From: Bacteroidota bacterium | Lineage (GTDB): Bacteria > Bacteroidota > Bacteroidia > Sphingobacteriales > Sphingobacteriaceae | Assembly: GCA_023450085.1 (NCBI GenBank) | Contig: JAEXHI010000022.1 | Span: 1 to 64,000 of the forward strand | Reading direction: 5' to 3' | DNA length: 64,000 bases | In this document: positions 23,825 through 32,964 of the stretch, in pieces | Numbering within the stretch: the stretch's first letter is position 1 | Layout of the letters: each line of letters opens with the position of its first letter | Program-made: the position numbers and the translations under genes | Notes under the pieces: generated by a model | What the model saw: only the letters and a program-made list of their open reading frames with translations | What the model was told of the DNA's origin: nothing | Database searches by the model: none

Positions 23825-26221
23825 TTGAAAAAATTAAGATTTGCAGTTTTGGCTGCATTGCTGTGTCCGTTTTTGGCGATGGCACAGTTCAGGATTTCGG
23901 GAAAGGTAACCGAAGGAGATGGAAAAGCACTTTCTGGTGCTAGCGTTAAATTAAAGGGCAAGGGATTTACGGCAGCAAGTAATGCAAGTGGTGTTTACGA
24001 GTTCGCAAACTTGCCTGCTGGCAGTTACACTGTAGCCATCAGTTATGTAGGTTTTGCTACGCAGGAGAAAAAGGTAAACTTAACGGCTAATGCCGAACTG
24101 GATTTTGTACTGCAACAACTTTCATTTGTGGCTGATGAGGTAGTGGTAAGTGCTACAAGGGTTGCTAAAAATGCGGCCTTTACCTACAAAAACTTAAGCA
24201 AGGCTGATTTGGATAAAACCAATCAGGGACAAGATTTACCGTATTTGCTAAACCAAACCCCTTCGGTGGTAGTTACTTCTGATGCTGGTGCGGGAATAGG
24301 TTATACAGGAATGAGGATTAGAGGTAGTGATGCTACCCGTATTAATGTAACGTTGAACGGTATTCCGTTGAATGATGCGGAAAGCCAAGGTAGTTTCTTT
24401 ATCAATTTGCCGGATCTGGCTTCTTCAGTAGATAATATCCAAATACAGCGTGGAGTAGGTACTTCAACCAATGGTGCTGGTGCTTTTGGAGCTAGTTTGA
24501 ATATTCAGACCACTACCAGAAGAGATTCGGCTTATGCAGAATTGAACAATACTTATGGCTCTTACCAAACTTGGAGAAACACGGTAAGTGCAGGAACAGG
24601 GTTGATTAACAATAAGTTTAGTTTTGATGCCCGTTTATCGAGAATTAAGTCTGATGGTTATGTGGATAGGGCATCTTCGAACTTGAAATCATTTTTTGTT
24701 ACGGGTGCTTACTATGGTAAAAACGATATCTTACGCTTAAATGTATTTAGCGGAACGGAGAAAACTTATCAAGCTTGGAATGGTATTAGTGAGGAAATGT
24801 TGTTGACGGACCGCAGGCACAACGATTTTACGTACGATAATCAAACAGATAACTATCAACAAGATCATTATCAATTATTTTACACCCGTAATATCTCTAA
24901 ACAACTGGTAGCCAACGCGGCGCTACATTATACTTATGGTAGAGGCTACTATGAGGAGTTTAAAACGGCACAGTCGTTGAAAAAATATTCGATAGATCCT
25001 GTGGTGATTTTAGACCCAATTACCAATTTGCCAGTCAAAACCATTGACAAATCTGATTTGGTACGTCGCCTATGGTTGGATAACAATTTCTATGGCACTA
25101 CTTATTCATTGTCTTACACTCCACAAAGCAATTTGAACTTTACTTTGGGTGGTGCTTATAACCGTTATGAGGGTAACCACTTTGATGAGGTGGTTTGGGC
25201 GCAGTATGCTAATTACGATGGCTCAGGGTCTATACGCCACAGATATAATGATAACGATGCTTTTAAAAGCGATTTCAATATTTTTGGTAGGGTAAGTTAT
25301 CAGTTGGATAAGCTTAATATCTATGCTGATTTGCAATATCGTAATGTTTTCTATTCGTTTTACGGTAAAGTTGATAGAACGAACTCTGCGCAACAGAATG
25401 CCCGTTTGGAGTTTTTCAATCCTAAATTTGGTTTAAGCTACAACTTGGATGAAAAGAACAATGTGTATGCTTCGGTGGCGGTAGGAAACAAAGAGCCTAA
25501 CCGCAGGGACTTCACGGATTCAAACACGGGAACACGTCCTAAACACGAAAATTTAACAGACATTGAGTTTGGTTACAGAACACAACAGGCTAACTTTAAT
25601 ATTGGCGCCAATGGTTTTGCCATGTTGTACAAAAATCAATTGATTAATACAGGTAAGTTGAATGAAGTGGGTGGACAGACTCGTCAGAATGTGCCTGATA
25701 GCTACCGTATTGGCTTAGAATTGGATGCTCGTTGGCAGATTGTGAAGAACTTCTCATGGTCAGCAACTGCTACCTTGAGCCAAAGCAAGATCAAAAACTT
25801 TACGGAATATGTTAATGATGATGTGATAGATGGGTCTTTCTTGACTTTTGATTATAACAATACTAATATTGCTTACTCGCCAAAAATTGTGGCTTCAAAT
25901 GAGTTTTCTTACTCGTACAAAAATGCGGGAATCGCTTTGATCAGTAAGTATGTAGGCAAACAGAATTTAGACAATACTTCTGCGAGTGATCGCATTTTAG
26001 ATGCTTTCTTTATCAATGATGTACGTTTAACCTATAACCTTTCTTTGCCAGGTGTTAAAAATGTTGGCTTAAACTTTTTGGTAAACAATATTTTTAATGT
26101 GAAGTATGAAGCAAACGGTGGAAGCGGTGCTTATTTATCTAACGGAGATTTTGGACGCTACAAATATTTTTACCCACAAGCTACACGTAATTTCTTGCTA
26201 AGCTTGAACTTGAAGTTTTAA
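23825..26221 (+). CDS. TonB-dependent receptor, probable thiamin-compound importer
   Basis: 798 residues, starting at TTG (23825-23827); the only in-frame ATG nearby lies inside the signal peptide, so the TTG is needed. Signal peptide FAVLAALLCPFLAMAQ, an N-terminal carboxypeptidase-regulatory-like domain (about 21-105, ISGKVTEGDGKALSGASVKL), plug (VVVSATRVAKNAAFTYKNLS, MRIRGSDATRINVTLNGIPL, IQIQRGVGTSTNGAGAFGAS) and a C-terminal barrel ending SLNLKF. The TPP riboswitch upstream says that its ligand is thiamin or a precursor; TPP-controlled outer membrane receptors are known in Bacteroidetes. No inner-membrane partner such as PnuT follows, so the gene stands alone. Confidence 0.92.
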   Translation: MKKLRFAVLAALLCPFLAMAQFRISGKVTEGDGKALSGASVKLKGKGFTAASNASGVYEFANLPAGSYTVAISYVGFATQEKKVNLTANAELDFVLQQLSFVADEVVVSATRVAKNAAFTYKNLSKADLDKTNQGQDLPYLLNQTPSVVVTSDAGAGIGYTGMRIRGSDATRINVTLNGIPLNDAESQGSFFINLPDLASSVDNIQIQRGVGTSTNGAGAFGASLNIQTTTRRDSAYAELNNTYGSYQTWRNTVSAGTGLINNKFSFDARLSRIKSDGYVDRASSNLKSFFVTGAYYGKNDILRLNVFSGTEKTYQAWNGISEEMLLTDRRHNDFTYDNQTDNYQQDHYQLFYTRNISKQLVANAALHYTYGRGYYEEFKTAQSLKKYSIDPVVILDPITNLPVKTIDKSDLVRRLWLDNNFYGTTYSLSYTPQSNLNFTLGGAYNRYEGNHFDEVVWAQYANYDGSGSIRHRYNDNDAFKSDFNIFGRVSYQLDKLNIYADLQYRNVFYSFYGKVDRTNSAQQNARLEFFNPKFGLSYNLDEKNNVYASVAVGNKEPNRRDFTDSNTGTRPKHENLTDIEFGYRTQQANFNIGANGFAMLYKNQLINTGKLNEVGGQTRQNVPDSYRIGLELDARWQIVKNFSWSATATLSQSKIKNFTEYVNDDVIDGSFLTFDYNNTNIAYSPKIVASNEFSYSYKNAGIALISKYVGKQNLDNTSASDRILDAFFINDVRLTYNLSLPGVKNVGLNFLVNNIFNVKYEANGGSGAYLSNGDFGRYKYFYPQATRNFLLSLNLKF

Positions 26222-26244
26222 TTATTTGTTGTTCTGAACATATC

Positions 26245-26280
26245 AACCTCGTAGGGATTAAAACCTGCGAGGTTTTTTTT
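26245..26280 (+). terminator. Rho-independent terminator
   Basis: AACCTCGTAGG and CCTGCGAGGTT pair over 11 bp (one U-G), followed by eight T. Same hairpin family as 48977 and 49780. Confidence 0.9.
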
Positions 26281-26288
26281 ATGAAAGC

Positions 26289-26498
26289 TTATTTTTTTAA
26301 TGGCTGTAACAAATACTCCAGACCATTTAGTTTAATTTCATATAATGTAGCTAACAGCATACCCAATTTTCCAGCAGGAAATCCCTTTTGATGATACCAA
26401 ACCAAGTAATATTCTGGCAAATCACATAATAATCTACCTTGATATTTGCCAAAAGGCATGCGCATTTGTACTAAATCTTTTAAAAGTTCGGGATTCAT
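26289..26498 (-). CDS. DUF3820 family small protein
   Basis: 69 residues: MRMPFGKYQGRLLCDLPEYY, then LVWYHQKGFPAGKLGMLLATLYEIKLNG is the DUF3820 core in full, annotated in some genomes as a putative quorum-sensing-regulated virulence factor without firm evidence. The length is normal. It is convergent with the thiamin receptor and shares the terminator region. Confidence 0.85.
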   Translation of the reverse strand: MNPELLKDLVQMRMPFGKYQGRLLCDLPEYYLVWYHQKGFPAGKLGMLLATLYEIKLNGLEYLLQPLKK

Positions 26499-26579
26499 GG
26501 TGTAAAGGTAGAACTTTAGGAGCTAGGAATTAGGGGTTAGTTTTCTTTTAGTTGCTAGTTGCTAGTGGTTAGGAATTAG

Positions 26580-26622
26580 TTGGTTGGTTGGTTGGTTGGT
26601 TGGTTGGTTGGTTGGTTGGTTC
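26580..26622. repeat. Tetranucleotide tract (TGGT)10
   Basis: Ten perfect TGGT units from 26581 to 26620, preceded by TAG(T/G)-rich sequence. It is intergenic, 350 nt before the next plus-strand gene and outside any reading frame. Confidence 0.95.
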
Positions 26623-26687
26623 GAATGCGTAGTTTTTTAATCGTTTGACATTTTTATCCTATAATATCATTGCCAACTAGACTGGTA

Positions 26688-26769
26688 GTCATCCCGAATT
26701 TATTTCGGGATCGTAATGTAATAGTAGGCTTCGCTACCGCTTTAAGATTCCCGTATACGCAGGAATGAC
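26688..26769. repeat. Composite paired-hairpin element
   Basis: Left hairpin ATCCCGAA/TTCGGGAT (26688-26712) and right inverted hairpin ATTCC.../...GGAAT (26746-26769) with TAATGTAATAGTAGG and CGCTACCGCTTTAAG between, i.e. the reverse of the element at 17073. Confidence 0.8.
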
Positions 26770-26801
26770 GCACGGGTGAAAGTTTAACTGGAAAAGAGCC
26801 T

Positions 26802-26846
26802 TTCTCTAGCTCTTGCGAAGTATCGGAACAGGTACTCCTTGAGAAG
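26802..26846 (-). repeat. AAGGAGTACCTGTTCCGATA element
   Basis: Inverted copy of the elements at 22144 and 61047, with the terminal CTAGAGAAAGG part retained. Confidence 0.8.
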
Positions 26847-26932
26847 CAGATGGAATTGATACAGTTATACCAAACGCTAATATCCTATACTAATTAGCTA
26901 ACAAGTTGTACTTTACGCGGCTTCATGAGGCT

Positions 26933-26940
26933 TAATTTTG
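26933..26940 (+). promoter_or_regulatory. -7 element of the 26.9-kb locus
   Basis: TAATTTTG fits TAnnTTTG and lies 32 nt before the ATG at 26973. The nearest TTG is 24 nt upstream, slightly far for a -33 box. Confidence 0.5.
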
Positions 26941-26972
26941 GATAAACTATCCAAATAAATAAGCCTAATCGT

Positions 26973-29900
26973 ATGAAGAAGATCAGCAGTGTCAAATGCA
27001 TGGTCATTTGCCTTTTTGTTTCCTTGTTAAATATTGTCTTAAGTGCTCAAGCGCAAACTACCTTTCCAGGTACTGTTATTGCTCAGAGCCCCAATCCACT
27101 TTCAAGGAGTTATGCTTCGCCAAGCATTGTGGTATTGCCTGATGGTAGCTATGTGGTTTCTCATGATTATACTGGAACAGTAAGCTCTATTTATAGATCA
27201 ACTGATAATGGCACAACCTGGAGCTTTACCACACAGGTGCCAAATTGCCACTGGGCAACTTTGTTTGTACATAACAGTGCTCTTTATTTAATGGGAACCG
27301 CAAAATCTTTTGGAGATATCGTTATTTATAAATCTTTGGATGGTGGTTATAGCTGGACACGTGCGGTAGACAATACTTCAGGCTTATTGTTGAGTGGCAG
27401 ATATCATACAGGCCCAGTGCCAGTAGTTGTACATAATGGAAGGGTTTGGCGTGCCTACGAGGAAAGTCCTGACCCAGATAATGAGCGGGATTTTCATGCT
27501 TTCGTGCTTTCTGCACCTGCTAATTCTGATTTGTTGGATGCTTCCAATTGGACAAAATCCAATATCCTGAGGTTCGACGAAAGTTGGCTCAATGCCAAAC
27601 GACCTAATTGGTTTGAGGGAAATATTGTAGTTACTCCTAGTGGTAACGTTGTAGATTTTATGCGTTTGGAAACTTGGCAGGCGGTAGGTGGTGGAATGCC
27701 TATTACCACGGGTGGAGCTACAGGTTTACAACGTTATGAAGTAGCAGCCAAAATTTCCGTAAGCGCAGATGGTAGCACGGTTTCTTTTGGTAATACTGCT
27801 GCTGAATATGCCCATTTTCCAGGTTCAGAATCTAAATTCACTATTCGCTATGATGCCACTTCTGGGAAATATTGGACCATTGTAAGTAAAATCAGTGTAT
27901 TTACCAGTACTTGGGAAACTTATAACCTACCATCGCATCAACGAAATGTATTAGCACTTTATTCTTCTTCTGATTTAGTCACCTGGGATCATAAATACGA
28001 TATTATTAAATGGAATGAAGGTTATCCCGTAAAAACTTGGGATGTGTTTGGCTTTCAATATGCCGATTGGCAATTTCAGGGCAATGATATTGTGGCCGTT
28101 AGTCGCACGGCTTGGTATGGTGAGCGTTATCACAATGCTAACCTAATTACTTTTCATCGCATCAGTAACTTCAGAACAAAGCAGTTGAGCGATTCACCTG
28201 CTGATTTGTTGCCTCAAACCCAATCAAGTCCCATTTTGTCGTGGAAATTTAGTAACCCCGATGCTGCTGGAAGCCAAGTAAGCAGTACCTCTACTTTTGC
28301 CCATACCAATTTAAATGTTTCAACACTGGGCCGTGGAACGGGTTTAACCAATATCAACGGTTTATTGCGTTCTTTTAATTCTACAGCACCCTCACCAGCT
28401 AATTCTTTGGCTAGCGCTATTGCCAACAATCAATATTTGGAATTCGAGGTGTCGCCCAAGTCTGGATACATGGCTTCTATTCACAGTATTGATGCTAAAT
28501 TACGAAGAAACTCTGCTGGTGCAGTTTATTATAAATGGGCCTATAGCACCGATGGAACCAATTTTACGGAAATAAGCGATTACAATATCCCATTTACGGA
28601 CAGTAATACTGAAGGAGTGGTACAGTCGACTATTCACGTTGGTGGATTAGCACCTTTGCAAAATCTAGCAGCACCACAAAAAGCAACTTTCCGTATTTAC
28701 TTTTGGGGAGCAGCTACTTCAAGCGGTGGCTTTGCTCTTGGGCGATATCCCTCGGGAGACAATACACCTAGTTTAGTTGTTGGTGGCGAAGTAAAGGCCA
28801 TTCCACCAGTCCCACCAACTTTATTGGCTTGGCAATTTAGTGCAGTGTCGGGGGTAGTTGCAGGAAGTTTAAATGCGACGACCAATAATAGCTACCTAAA
28901 TACTTCTATACTCTCTAGGGGCGCAGGATTAACTGCTTTGAGCTTGGCAAGAGGATATTATTCTACTGTAAGTGCTTATGGTACTGCTGGCTCATCGGCT
29001 AATTCAAAAGCAACTGCCATGGCCAATAACGACTATTACACCTTTACTGTAAAACCTAAAATAGATGTTATCGTTTCTTTGGCTACACTTAATGCCAAAT
29101 TGCGAAAAAATGGCAATGGACCTACCATGGTAAGCTGGTATTATAGTTTGGATGGTACTAATTTTAAGGAAATTACTCAAAGCACTAATGTGCTTGCTGG
29201 CGATACTGAAGGTGATTTACAACCTGCAGTCGACTTATCGAGCATAGTCGAACTCCAGAACCTAGATGATACCAAAACTGTAACTTTTAGGCTTTATGGT
29301 TGTGGTGCAATTACCAACGCTGGAGGCTTAGGTATCGGAAGATATGGTGCGGGAGACACCACGCCTAGTTTATCTGTAGGTGGTAGTGCCATTTACACTG
29401 GTGTTGATCTGGCCAATTGGAATTACGATTTGGCTGCAAAGAATTCGGCCATTAATGCCAATATCATTCACCCAGAACTACAACAAGCTACATTAAATAG
29501 AGGTGCAGGTGCTCCATATGTCAACAATTCCACGCTGTCTTATGTAGCTACTTTTGCTGCAGGTGCTAATTTTTCTACAGCTCAAAGTACGGGCGCTTAT
29601 TTTCAGGCGGTACTCAATTTAAATACCACCAAGCAAATTAATTTAAGTAGCATTAAAGCTAGATTGAGAACTTCCAATGCTAAATCCGTAAAAAACTATA
29701 AATGGTATTACAGTTTAGATAATGTTAACTACACGGAAATATATACAGGTAACAATAGCATTGGTTTAACTGATGCACAAGGTGAAGACCAACTTGAAAT
29801 TAGTTTGAAGCACCTTACTGCCCTTAAAAATCTAAGCGGTACCACTAATGTTTATTTTAGGATTTACGCTTGGGGCGCTGATGCGGGAAGTACGGATTCT

Positions 29901-30539
29901 GAAAGAGGCTTCGGTTTTGGCAAGGGCGAAAGCAGCATGACAGGTAGAACAGTACTTACTTTTACAGGAACTGTTGTTGAGGACAACCAAGTGATGCCTG
30001 TAAATGATTTGAAGTTTTCTGGCAAGGCCAATAAAAATGTGGTGCAATTGCAATGGACCACTTCTACAGAAAAGGATAATGCTCATTTTGAAATCCTTCG
30101 CAGTATCAATGGTGCGGCATTTACATCTTTAGGGCAACTAGATGGTAAAGGTACTACTACTCAAAAAAGTGAATATCGATATGCTGACAACAACCCAGCT
30201 TTAGGTTTGAACTATTACCAATTGAAGCAGGTTGATTTTAATGGCGATAGCAAACTTTCTACACCAATAGCGGTATCGGTTAAAATGAGCGAACATCATT
30301 TCCAAATCAATGCACCTGCTCAGCAAGACGTGATTAATGTGTTCACTTCCTCTCTCCATGGAAATGCAACCATCGAAATCCATGACATGGTAGGCAGGAA
30401 AATATGGAGTCAAAAGATTAGGTTAGCTGGTGGCGAAGAACGTTTAACCTTACCAGCAATTCTAAACAAGGGAGTATATTTGGCAAGTCTGTGGGTAGAA
30501 GGGCAGTCCATCATTAGTAATAAGTTTATTAAACCATAA
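26973..30539 (+). CDS. Sialidase-superfamily T9SS cargo protein with three repeated domains
   Basis: 1188 residues with signal peptide (1-27). The N-terminal 400 residues look like a six-bladed sialidase/BNR fold with two Asp-boxes, S76-x-D-x-G-x-x-W83 and S121-x-D-x-G-x-x-W128. About 417-1010 hold three copies of a domain of about 190 residues, each with TLGRGTGL / ILSRGAGL / TLNRGAGA, IDAKLRRN / LNAKLRKN / IKARLRTS and the Y-x-W-x-YS-x-D motif. A strand-rich FN3-like segment (about 1025-1110) and a T9SS type-A sorting tail end the protein (VYLASLWVEG...NKFIKP). It should be exported to the surface. The glycan target is unknown and the usual sialidase Arg triad was not verified, so enzyme activity is uncertain. 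Its stop overlaps the next ATG by 1 bp. Confidence 0.85.
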   Translation: MKKISSVKCMVICLFVSLLNIVLSAQAQTTFPGTVIAQSPNPLSRSYASPSIVVLPDGSYVVSHDYTGTVSSIYRSTDNGTTWSFTTQVPNCHWATLFVHNSALYLMGTAKSFGDIVIYKSLDGGYSWTRAVDNTSGLLLSGRYHTGPVPVVVHNGRVWRAYEESPDPDNERDFHAFVLSAPANSDLLDASNWTKSNILRFDESWLNAKRPNWFEGNIVVTPSGNVVDFMRLETWQAVGGGMPITTGGATGLQRYEVAAKISVSADGSTVSFGNTAAEYAHFPGSESKFTIRYDATSGKYWTIVSKISVFTSTWETYNLPSHQRNVLALYSSSDLVTWDHKYDIIKWNEGYPVKTWDVFGFQYADWQFQGNDIVAVSRTAWYGERYHNANLITFHRISNFRTKQLSDSPADLLPQTQSSPILSWKFSNPDAAGSQVSSTSTFAHTNLNVSTLGRGTGLTNINGLLRSFNSTAPSPANSLASAIANNQYLEFEVSPKSGYMASIHSIDAKLRRNSAGAVYYKWAYSTDGTNFTEISDYNIPFTDSNTEGVVQSTIHVGGLAPLQNLAAPQKATFRIYFWGAATSSGGFALGRYPSGDNTPSLVVGGEVKAIPPVPPTLLAWQFSAVSGVVAGSLNATTNNSYLNTSILSRGAGLTALSLARGYYSTVSAYGTAGSSANSKATAMANNDYYTFTVKPKIDVIVSLATLNAKLRKNGNGPTMVSWYYSLDGTNFKEITQSTNVLAGDTEGDLQPAVDLSSIVELQNLDDTKTVTFRLYGCGAITNAGGLGIGRYGAGDTTPSLSVGGSAIYTGVDLANWNYDLAAKNSAINANIIHPELQQATLNRGAGAPYVNNSTLSYVATFAAGANFSTAQSTGAYFQAVLNLNTTKQINLSSIKARLRTSNAKSVKNYKWYYSLDNVNYTEIYTGNNSIGLTDAQGEDQLEISLKHLTALKNLSGTTNVYFRIYAWGADAGSTDSERGFGFGKGESSMTGRTVLTFTGTVVEDNQVMPVNDLKFSGKANKNVVQLQWTTSTEKDNAHFEILRSINGAAFTSLGQLDGKGTTTQKSEYRYADNNPALGLNYYQLKQVDFNGDSKLSTPIAVSVKMSEHHFQINAPAQQDVINVFTSSLHGNATIEIHDMVGRKIWSQKIRLAGGEERLTLPAILNKGVYLASLWVEGQSIISNKFIKP

Positions 30540-32506
30540 TGTTAAAACGTAGTATTCTCTTTCTGGCCTTAAGTATAAGTAGCCTTGGCGTAGTTGCGCA
30601 AAGCGATTTCTTGATCAGTGGTCAGCCCATTAAAAATGGTAGTGCTAGCGGTATTGGCAACTTCGCCGCCCCTTCTTTAACAGGCATAGTGATGGGGACG
30701 GCCAAAGTAAACGATGATGACTATCCAGACTTGTTCGTACAATCGGATATCAGGGCACCAGGTACTTACCTTTATCATTTCAAGAAATTGACTGATAAAG
30801 GAGAGCCTGTTTTTTCGCAAGGCATTAAATTGGCCTTGCCTTTTGAAGATACAGGCGAGAATAAGGGCGTTATCCTACAAAATCCTGATCAAGCAATTGT
30901 TGGTTTCTGGCGTTTTGGTGGTAAGTTGCTGAAAAAGGCAAACTTCAACCCTAAAAGCAATGGTTTTGAAGAGGCGAGCAATATTAACATTAACGGTTTG
31001 CCTTGGGGCATGTCAACTTTTGGCGTAGTAAGAACTCAGCAGGGTAAATATCTATTTCTATTCACGGTACCAAAACCGGCCCCAGAAAATGTAAAGATGA
31101 AAGTGGATAGTGCCTACTATACTCCAGAGGGATATTGGCCAAATGCTTTAACGGAAGTAGGTATTTATGGGGCGGTAGCTAATGATTTGCAAAACCTTAC
31201 CAAATTGGATGCGAAGCCCTTAACTGAACTAGATCAAGCTTATTTCGGTATGAGCGGTTACACTAGCTTCCAGTTTAATGATAAAGAACAATATGTGCTT
31301 TGTGGCACTCGTATGGGCAATATTCTTGCTTATCAAATAGGAGGTGAGCAGCTTTTTCCCAATAAATATGTGGTAGATCAAAAACAAATTTTGCTTCGTA
31401 GTCCAACCGTGAATGCCTTTCCCGCTTATTTTAAAATAGAAGGTAAAACCGAAGGTGTTTTCATTTCTGGAGAAGGCGGTATTGTTTATTATCCAAATAC
31501 CAAGCAAAAAGATAAACAAGGCAATCTAATTTTTGAAGATGCCATTAGCGTCAAGCAAGAAAATCCGTTGTTGTATGGGGGGTCATTGGTAGTGCCCAGT
31601 TTAGCCGATTGGGACGGCGATGGCTTGATTGATATGATTTCGGGAAATTCGGCAGGTAATATCCTGTTCTTTAAAAATACAGGAACTAATCAAAAACCAG
31701 CATATCAAGATCCTGTGGCTTTAAAAGCTGGCGGAGTTGCTATTCATGTGCAACCAGGTTATCGCGAAGATATACAAGGGCCTCATGAAGCTCGCTGGGG
31801 CTATGTTTGTCCAGTGGTTTACGATTGGAATGGCGATGGTTTGCCTGATATCCTTACAGGTGATAGTCGTGGGAAATTTATGGTGTATCTCAATGTTGGC
31901 ACTAAAACCAAACCCGAGCTAGCAGTAGAACAACCACTTTTTTATAAAGGCTTAAATGTGCATGGAGGTTGGCGCTCTATCCCTGGCGTTGGGAATATGG
32001 CAGGAAAAGATGCTTATGTGATTTTAGATTCGGATAACCAATTCCATCTCTATTATAAGATAGATGCCTATAATATAAGTGATGGTGGTAAGCTTAAATT
32101 AACCGATGGAACTTTTATCAATGGGCATCGTCGTAAGGGTGGACAAGTAGGTAGAGCTAAAACCCAAATTGTAGATTGGGATGGTGATGGAATAAAGGAT
32201 TTACTAATTGGAACGGGAAGGGGAGCCGCAATTCCCAATCCTGTAAATGGGTTGCCTTATTTCCGTAAAAAGAAGGGCGAAGGAGCTGCGGTACTTTTCC
32301 TACGCAATGCGGGTACAGATGCCGAACCCGTATATGAATTTCCAAAAATGATGAAGTTTAAAGGGAATGATATTCTTTTGGGAGCGCATGAGTGTGCGCC
32401 AACTACTGCCTATATTGGAGGCGATGGGAAAACTTTAAATCTTATAGTAGGAACTGAATATGGTACTTTTATGTTCTACGACAGGAAAGACCTCTCTTGG
32501 AAATAG
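30539..32506 (+). CDS. Secreted VCBS/FG-GAP repeat protein
   Basis: 655 residues with signal peptide (ILFLALSISSLGVVAQ). Several calcium-binding-type VCBS repeats: DWDGDGLIDMISGNSAGNIL near 359, DWNGDGLPDILTGDSRGKFM near 430, and DWDGDGIKDLLIGTGRG near 547, suggesting a beta-propeller. Such proteins bind carbohydrate or serve adhesion. No T9SS tail is present. Translation is coupled to the sialidase-fold gene (TAATG), so they probably act together at the surface or in the periplasm. Confidence 0.85.
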   Translation: MLKRSILFLALSISSLGVVAQSDFLISGQPIKNGSASGIGNFAAPSLTGIVMGTAKVNDDDYPDLFVQSDIRAPGTYLYHFKKLTDKGEPVFSQGIKLALPFEDTGENKGVILQNPDQAIVGFWRFGGKLLKKANFNPKSNGFEEASNININGLPWGMSTFGVVRTQQGKYLFLFTVPKPAPENVKMKVDSAYYTPEGYWPNALTEVGIYGAVANDLQNLTKLDAKPLTELDQAYFGMSGYTSFQFNDKEQYVLCGTRMGNILAYQIGGEQLFPNKYVVDQKQILLRSPTVNAFPAYFKIEGKTEGVFISGEGGIVYYPNTKQKDKQGNLIFEDAISVKQENPLLYGGSLVVPSLADWDGDGLIDMISGNSAGNILFFKNTGTNQKPAYQDPVALKAGGVAIHVQPGYREDIQGPHEARWGYVCPVVYDWNGDGLPDILTGDSRGKFMVYLNVGTKTKPELAVEQPLFYKGLNVHGGWRSIPGVGNMAGKDAYVILDSDNQFHLYYKIDAYNISDGGKLKLTDGTFINGHRRKGGQVGRAKTQIVDWDGDGIKDLLIGTGRGAAIPNPVNGLPYFRKKKGEGAAVLFLRNAGTDAEPVYEFPKMMKFKGNDILLGAHECAPTTAYIGGDGKTLNLIVGTEYGTFMFYDRKDLSWK

Positions 32507-32529
32507 ATCATTTATCAAATATGTTACCC

Positions 32530-32558
32530 AATAGCCTTAAATACTTTTTAAGGCTATT
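32530..32558 (+). terminator. Terminator after the VCBS gene
   Basis: AATAGCCTTAAA and TTTAAGGCTATT pair over 12 bp, followed by a T-rich stretch. It splits the locus into two transcription units. Confidence 0.8.
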
Positions 32559-32964
32559 GTATTTTGCAAACTTTTGTTTTATTGTTGTAAAAGCAAATAA
32601 CTGTGTTTTTGTTATTTAGGGCAATGCTTCATTATATGATAAGATGCTATAATAAATAGCTAATAATCACAATTACTCATGTAAAGTTATCTGCTATCTT
32701 TATATTATCGAAATAACCAAATATACAACCAACAACAATGAGACCTTAAAATCTCATTTACAAACTAAACAAACAACCAAATAAACTGAAGATAAATAAA
32801 TGGGTATGAACGTCCACAAACTGCGCTAAGCAACCAGCAAAACACAACGATCTCTCCAATAAATCTTAATAACCAAATGAAGTTAATTCATTTCGGAACA
32901 ATCTTTTTTTGTCTCGAAGCATGGATTGGCAATAGACAGATATGAATTTTAAATAGAAGCGATA
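32559..32964. other. Long leader region before susC
   Basis: No gene seen. TATCTTTA at 32695-32702 is a weak -7 match (last base differs), which would give a leader of about 260 nt rich in AAC/CAA triplets. No riboswitch or palindrome recognised. Confidence 0.45.

Noticed and set aside
26617..26632. GGTTCGAAT-like T-arm suggesting a tRNA
   Set aside because: It arises at the edge of the TGGT run, and no acceptor, D or anticodon stem can be formed around it.
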